DNA of 64,000 nt from Streptomyces sp. DSM 110735 (lineage in GTDB: Bacteria > Actinomycetota > Actinomycetes > Streptomycetales > Streptomycetaceae). How positions within the stretch are numbered: the stretch's first letter is position 1; each line of letters opens with the position of its first letter. The notes beneath the pieces are model-generated. The model was not told the origin of the DNA, searched no databases, and worked only from the letters and a program-made list of their open reading frames with translations. Of the stretch, positions 61,277-64,000 are shown one piece after another. A program made the translations under genes and the position numbers. Where the stretch lies: assembly GCF_016482685.1 (NCBI RefSeq), contig NZ_JACYHF010000014.1, positions 62,001-126,000 on the forward strand, given 5' to 3'.

Positions 61277-61633
61277 GTGGCCACCGAGACACCGCCCCCC
61301 GCGAAGCCCCAACCACACCTTCCCTCCACCGAGGAGTTCACCGAGGCACAGCAGAGCGCGGAGTTCGGTGAACTGCGCCGCGCACACCGCTCGTTCGCGT
61401 TCCCCCTGACGATCGCCTTCGTCGCCTGGTACCTGCTCTACGTGCTGCTCTCCTGCTACGCGGAGGACTTCATGGGCACCAAGGTCGCGGGCAACGTCAA
61501 CGTGGCGCTGATCCTGGGGCTCGCCCAGTTCCTGACCACGTTCCTCATCGCCTGGTGGTACGCGCGCCACGCCGCCGCCAAGCTCGACCCCAGGGCCGAG
61601 GCCATCAAGTCCCGGATGGAGGGCGGCGCATGA
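61277..61633 (+). CDS. DUF485 membrane protein
   Basis: A 118-residue protein with two helices: FPLTIAFVAWYLLYVLLSCY (about 42-61) and VNVALILGLAQFLTTFLIAWW (about 75-95). FAFPLTIAFVAWY and ARHAAAKLDPRAEAIKSR are typical of DUF485, which nearly always precedes ActP-type acetate/solute symporters. The GTG at 61277 follows GAGGAG and the stop overlaps the symporter ATG (ATGA). It probably assists the symporter. Confidence 0.92.
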   Translation: MATETPPPAKPQPHLPSTEEFTEAQQSAEFGELRRAHRSFAFPLTIAFVAWYLLYVLLSCYAEDFMGTKVAGNVNVALILGLAQFLTTFLIAWWYARHAAAKLDPRAEAIKSRMEGGA

Positions 61634-63273
61634 GCCCCGCACAGCACACGATCCCGGCGCAGCACACCCTGCTCGCGGCAGGAGAGGCGAGCGAGCACCG
61701 GCCGCTGATCATCAGCCTGTTCGCGGTGTTCGTCCTCGCGACCCTCGTCATCACCGTGTGGGCGGGCCGCCAGACCAAGAGTGCCGCCGACTTCTACGCG
61801 GGCGGTCGCCAGTTCACCGGCTTCCAGAACGGACTCGCCGTCTCCGGCGACTACATGTCCGCCGCGTCCTTCCTCGGCATCGCGGGCGCCATCGCCCTCT
61901 TCGGCTACGACGGCTTCCTGTACTCCGTCGGCTTCCTGGTCGCCTGGCTGGTCGCGCTGCTCCTGGTCGCCGAACCGCTGCGCAACTCCGGGCGCTACAC
62001 GATGGGCGACGTGCTCGCCTACCGGATGCGCCAGCGCCCGGTGCGTACGGCGGCGGGCGTCTCCACCATCGTCGTCTCGATCTTCTACCTGCTCGCGCAG
62101 ATGGCGGGCGCGGGCGTCCTGGTCTCGCTGCTGCTCGGCATCACCAGCGACGGCGGCAAGATCGGCATCGTCGCCCTGGTCGGCGTCCTGATGATCGTCT
62201 ACGTCACCATCGGCGGCATGAAGGGCACCACCTGGGTCCAGATGGTCAAGGCGGTCCTGCTGATCGTCGGCGCCCTGCTGCTGACCTTCCTGGTGCTGCT
62301 GAAGTTCCACTTCAACATCTCCGACCTGCTCGGCAAGGCGGCCGACACCAGCGGAAAGGGCTCCGCCTTCCTGGAGCCCGGGCTGAAGTACGGCGCCACC
62401 GGCACCACCAAGCTGGACTTCATCTCGCTCGGCATCGCCCTGGTCCTCGGCACCGCCGGACTGCCGCACATCCTGATCCGCTTCTACACGGTCCCCACCG
62501 CCAAGGCAGCCCGCAAGTCCGTCATCTGGGCCATCGGTCTGATCGGCGCCTTCTACCTGATGACCCTCGCCCTGGGCTTCGGCGCCGCCGCCCTCATCAA
62601 GCCCGACGAGATCATCGGCTCCAACAAGGCGGGCAACACGGCCGCGCCCCTGCTCGCGCTGCATCTCGGCGGGGTCGACTCCAACTGGGGCGCCGTGCTC
62701 CTCGCGACCATCTCCGCCGTCGCCTTCGCCACCATCCTCGCGGTGGTCGCCGGTCTGACGCTGGCTTCTTCATCGTCCTTCGCGCACGACATCTACGCCA
62801 ACGTCATCAAGAAGGGTCAGGCGACCGAGAAGCAGGAGGTCGGCGCGGCGCGCTGGGCCACCGTCGGCATCGGCGCCGTCTCCATCGTGCTCGGCGCGCT
62901 CTCCCGCGACCTGAACGTGGCCGGACTGGTCGCGCTCGCCTTCGCGGTCGCCGCCTCGGCAAACCTGCCGACGCTCCTCTACAGCCTGTTCTGGAAGCGG
63001 TTCACCACCACCGGCGCCCTGTGGTCGATCTACGGCGGACTGGTCACCGCCGTCGGTCTGGTGCTGTTCTCGCCGGTCGTCTCCGGCAAGCCCACCTCGA
63101 TGTTCCCCGACGTGGACTTCCACTGGTTCCCGCTGGAGAACCCCGGCATCATCTCGATCCCGGTCGGCTTCCTGCTGGGCGTGGTCGGCACCCTGCTGTC
63201 CAAGGAGGTCCCGGACGCGGGCAAGTACGCCGAGCTGGAGGTACGGTCCCTGACCGGCACCGGGGCGCACTGA
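61630..63273 (+). CDS. Sodium/solute symporter, ActP-like (acetate or monocarboxylate)
   Basis: A 547-residue membrane protein of the SSS family with 13 or so helices. Characteristic segments are SAADFYAGGRQFTGFQNGLAVSGDYMSAASFLGI, YSVGFLVAWLVALLLVAEPLRNSGRYTMGDVLAYR, the sodium-site region ILIRFYTVPTAKAARKSV, and AFATILAVVAGLTLASSSSFAHDIY. It takes up acetate, propionate or similar acids with sodium. It is coupled to DUF485 and ends within a 15-bp tandem repeat. Confidence 0.93.
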   Translation: MSPAQHTIPAQHTLLAAGEASEHRPLIISLFAVFVLATLVITVWAGRQTKSAADFYAGGRQFTGFQNGLAVSGDYMSAASFLGIAGAIALFGYDGFLYSVGFLVAWLVALLLVAEPLRNSGRYTMGDVLAYRMRQRPVRTAAGVSTIVVSIFYLLAQMAGAGVLVSLLLGITSDGGKIGIVALVGVLMIVYVTIGGMKGTTWVQMVKAVLLIVGALLLTFLVLLKFHFNISDLLGKAADTSGKGSAFLEPGLKYGATGTTKLDFISLGIALVLGTAGLPHILIRFYTVPTAKAARKSVIWAIGLIGAFYLMTLALGFGAAALIKPDEIIGSNKAGNTAAPLLALHLGGVDSNWGAVLLATISAVAFATILAVVAGLTLASSSSFAHDIYANVIKKGQATEKQEVGAARWATVGIGAVSIVLGALSRDLNVAGLVALAFAVAASANLPTLLYSLFWKRFTTTGALWSIYGGLVTAVGLVLFSPVVSGKPTSMFPDVDFHWFPLENPGIISIPVGFLLGVVGTLLSKEVPDAGKYAELEVRSLTGTGAH

Positions 63274-63313
63274 GCACCACGTCACTGAGCACCACGTCAC
63301 TGAGCACCACGTC
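63269..63313. repeat. Three perfect 15-bp tandem repeats over the symporter stop codon
   Basis: The unit actgagcaccacgtc is repeated at 63269, 63284 and 63299 without change. The first copy contains the TGA stop of the symporter gene, so the gene's end and its stop have been copied downstream. Confidence 0.9.
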
Positions 63314-63322
63314 ACGGCATCA

Positions 63323-63363
63323 CGGCCGCGCCGCGCGGGCACCTCGCCCGTACGGCGCGGCCG
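63323..63363. terminator. Hairpin terminator after the symporter gene
   Basis: CGGCCGCGCCG (63323-63333) pairs perfectly with CGGCGCGGCCG (63353-63363), and an inner GGGC/GCCC stem lies in the loop. It separates the symporter operon from moaA. Confidence 0.82.
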
Positions 63364-63494
63364 GACCGTTTCTCCACAGCCCCGTCCGTTCGCGGCTGTC
63401 GATGTCATCACACTCGCGTAGGCTCGCAGGTGACGGAAAAAGAGCGGTCCGGGAAACGATCGGTCCAGACCGGGAAGCGAGGGAGGGGGCCCAC

Positions 63495-64000
63495 GTGCTC
63501 ATCGACACCTACGGCCGAGTGGCCACCGACCTGCGGGTCTCGCTGACCGACCGGTGCAATCTGCGCTGCACCTACTGCATGCCCGAAGAGGGTCTCCAGT
63601 GGCTCGCCAAGCCCGACCTGCTCACGGACGACGAGATCGTCCGGCTGATCGACATCGCGGTCCGCCTGCTCGGCATCGAGGAGGTCCGCTTCACCGGCGG
63701 CGAGCCCCTGCTGCGCCCCGGTCTGGTCGGCATCGTCGAGCGCGTCGCGAACCTGGAACCGCGCCCCCAGATGTCCATCACCACCAACGGCATCGGTCTC
63801 AAGCGCACCGCCGCCGCCCTCAAGCAGGCAGGGCTCGACCGGGTCAACGTCTCCCTGGACACCCTGCGCCCCGACGTCTTCAAGACCCTCACCCGGCGCG
63901 ACCGCCACAAGGACGTGCTGGACGGGCTGAAGGCGGCGAGCGACGCCGGACTCACCCCGGTCAAGGTCAACTCGGTCCTGATGCCGGGTCTCAACGCGGA
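63495..64000 (+). CDS. moaA: GTP 3',8-cyclase MoaA, N-terminal part
   Basis: The first 168 residues of a radical SAM enzyme that starts molybdopterin synthesis by rearranging GTP. The iron-sulfur motif Cys21-x3-Cys25-x2-Cys28 lies in TDRCNLRCTYCMPEEG. The GGE motif is in VRFTGGEPLLRPG, and MSITTNGIGL and VNVSLDTLRPDVFKTLTRRD match MoaA closely. GTG at 63495 has a strong GGGAGGGGG site. The C-terminal half with its second cluster lies beyond the window. Confidence 0.97.
   Translation, partial: MLIDTYGRVATDLRVSLTDRCNLRCTYCMPEEGLQWLAKPDLLTDDEIVRLIDIAVRLLGIEEVRFTGGEPLLRPGLVGIVERVANLEPRPQMSITTNGIGLKRTAAALKQAGLDRVNVSLDTLRPDVFKTLTRRDRHKDVLDGLKAASDAGLTPVKVNSVLMPGLNA

Overview
The window is chromosomal DNA of a streptomycete. 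The evidence is very high GC with strong third-position GC bias, frequent GTG and TTG starts, four-base stop/start overlaps, and a gene set typical of the Streptomyces core chromosome: hydroxyectoine genes, an aerobic-type cobalamin cluster, an LAETG-anchored surface protein, a Gbn-like nucleoid protein, an Asp23/AmaP module and moaA. From memory the order resembles the SCO1820-SCO1870 part of S. coelicolor, but no alignment was run. I see no insertion sequence, prophage, integrase, tRNA, rRNA or CRISPR array, so this reads as core DNA. Most of the novelty lies in the intergenic DNA.

Layout. 1-5.8 kb: end of an aldehyde dehydrogenase, a DUF1349 protein, a DHA2 exporter divergent from a GlxA-type regulator coupled to a GNAT gene, a FrnE-like DsbA oxidoreductase, and a class V PLP enzyme behind a strikingly structured leader. 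5.9-9.5 kb: ectABCD on the minus strand. 9.5-13.4 kb: a second class V aminotransferase, then a plus-strand polar amino acid ABC transporter. 13.4-16.4 kb: a VOC protein, an amidohydrolase and a sortase substrate. 16.5-34.8 kb: an 18-kb minus-strand cobalamin cluster (cobD-cobQ-cobN-chlID-cobO-cobB-cobI, then cobM-cobL-cbiG/cobJ-cobH-cbiX-cobC-like). It is headed by a cobalamin riboswitch and interrupted once by an opposite-strand ZIP transporter.

35-43 kb: a low-affinity phosphate transporter with a PHO box, a secreted GH25 lysozyme, a class II aldolase, an alpha/beta hydrolase, a large unknown protein, a VOC protein and a membrane zinc peptidase. 43-50 kb: a gene-free repeat-rich stretch, an ABC-F ATPase, gbn, an enoyl-CoA hydratase, and an Asp23-AmaP envelope module with a divergent two-domain Asp23-like relative. 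50-64 kb: a short-chain dehydrogenase, a GH15 enzyme, SURF1, an eight-cysteine mini-protein, a DEDDh exonuclease with a BRCT domain, a zinc alcohol dehydrogenase, CopD, a CaiB-type CoA transferase with unusual domain order, a secreted subtilase, a DUF485/ActP-type symporter pair, and the start of moaA.

The best candidates for undescribed biology are non-coding. (1) The leader at 4652-4719 looks like the pyrimidine-sensing half of a TPP riboswitch without its pyrophosphate half. (2) Three 23-bp tandem repeats at 55040-55108 each carry an inverted repeat in which both arms change together. (3) The 3' ends of three unrelated genes (ectD, the small gene at 35032, and the symporter) each carry duplicated copies that include the stop codon. 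(4) A cluster of GATC sites lies between the ABC-F gene and gbn. All of these rest on reading by eye and need comparative or experimental tests.
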